Shown here: positions 50,304-50,573 of the stretch, one piece after another
Layout: every line of letters begins with the position of its first letter
Position numbering within the stretch: the first letter of the stretch is position 1
From: JACRAR01 sp041674465
GTDB lineage: Bacteria; Pseudomonadota; Gammaproteobacteria; Burkholderiales; Rhodocyclaceae
Direction of reading: 5' to 3'
Assembly: GCA_041674465.1 (NCBI GenBank)
Contig: JBAYVV010000008.1
Coordinates: 1-50,573 of the forward strand
Length of the DNA stretch: 50,573 nt
The notes under the pieces: generated by a model
The model's database searches: none
Told to the model about the DNA's origin: nothing
The model's input: only the letters and a program-made list of their open reading frames with translations
Translations under genes and position numbers: made by a program

Positions 50304-50476
50304 GGTGCGTCCTTGGGTGCTTCGGCGGTCTTCGCGGCCGCTGCCGCCTGCTCTTCGACGCGCTGTTGCAGCTCTTTGATCTGCCGCGTCATTGCGTCAA
50401 GTGTCTGGCGAAGTTGCGCCAGTTCGACCTCTTTTGAGCCGAGAATTTGAAGCACGAAATTGAAATCTACTTGCAT
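50300..50476 (-). CDS. Small coiled-coil protein across the circle junction (58 residues)
   Basis: The ATG at 50476 follows AAAGGAAAACC. Residues 10-45 form a heptad-rich coiled coil (SKEVELAQLRQTLDAMTRQI), with an Ala-rich tail. The TGA overlaps the ATG of the DUF1566 gene. It may be a trimerisation or chaperone partner of the fibre or adhesin. Part of the gene is repeated at the left end. Confidence 0.65.
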   Translation of the reverse strand: MQVDFNFVLQILGSKEVELAQLRQTLDAMTRQIKELQQRVEEQAAAAAKTAEAPKDAP

Positions 50477-50573
50477 GGTTTTCCTTTGTTTGCGGGGTTA
50501 GAGAATTTTACTTGCGATACCTGAACGATAGTGATATTGCTTTCGCGCCTGAGTCAGTCGGATAGCACTTAAC
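50451..50573. repeat. Right copy of 123-bp terminal direct repeat
   Basis: Exact copy of bases 1-123. Joining the ends makes the minus-strand late transcription unit continuous: fibre gene (58-4431), then the coiled-coil gene (50300-50476), then the DUF1566 and lysis genes. Confidence 0.95.

Overview
The window is one complete tailed-phage (siphovirus, HK97-type head) genome. Its last 123 bases repeat its first 123, so it is a circular or terminally redundant molecule of about 50,450 bp, opened just downstream of the tail fibre gene. The host is probably a betaproteobacterium of the Burkholderiales type. This is inferred from the style of the tail chaperone, NinB, DUF1364 and terminase genes and from base composition. 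I see no integrase, excisionase or CI-like repressor.

Layout. Two divergent blocks leave a control region at about 38.8-40.0 kb. The left block (minus strand) starts with small genes, then a 744-residue protein joining a radical-SAM-like, a GNAT-like and a DNA-methyltransferase region (35.9-38.1 kb). Next come a ParB-like protein, an SF2 helicase, a Toprim primase, a replication-initiator-like protein, a chain of overlapping mini-genes, RusA, a Gp37/Gp68-like protein, NinB and a DUF1364 nuclease. It reaches a Q-like late regulator at 24.6-25.0 kb. Behind this regulator lie a promoter, an RNA leader of about 560 nt rich in hairpins and T-loops, a terminator, an initiator-type tRNA and the late genes: HNH, TerS, TerL, portal, ClpP-like protease, major capsid, head-tail joining proteins, tail tube, frameshifted tail chaperone, tape measure, distal tail proteins and fibre. 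Around the circle junction follow a small coiled-coil protein, a DUF1566 lectin-like protein and the lysis genes (50.5-47.9 kb).

The right block (plus strand, 40.0-47.8 kb) holds many small, translationally coupled accessory genes, a putative single-strand annealing protein and a YqaJ exonuclease. It converges with the lysis genes at 47.8-47.9 kb.

The most unusual points are: two long structured non-coding stretches (24.03-24.60 kb and 39.0-40.0 kb), the first laid out like the lambda Q/pR'/6S/tR' late switch; a compact sRNA-like gene at 38.93-39.01 kb; the three-part putative DNA-modification enzyme; two bifunctional enzymes (methyltransferase plus glycosyltransferase-like, and an unknown domain plus TylF-like methyltransferase) inside the virion gene cluster; and an endolysin fused to a holin-like membrane domain with an internal start. 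All functions are read from sequence patterns alone. No database search was run.
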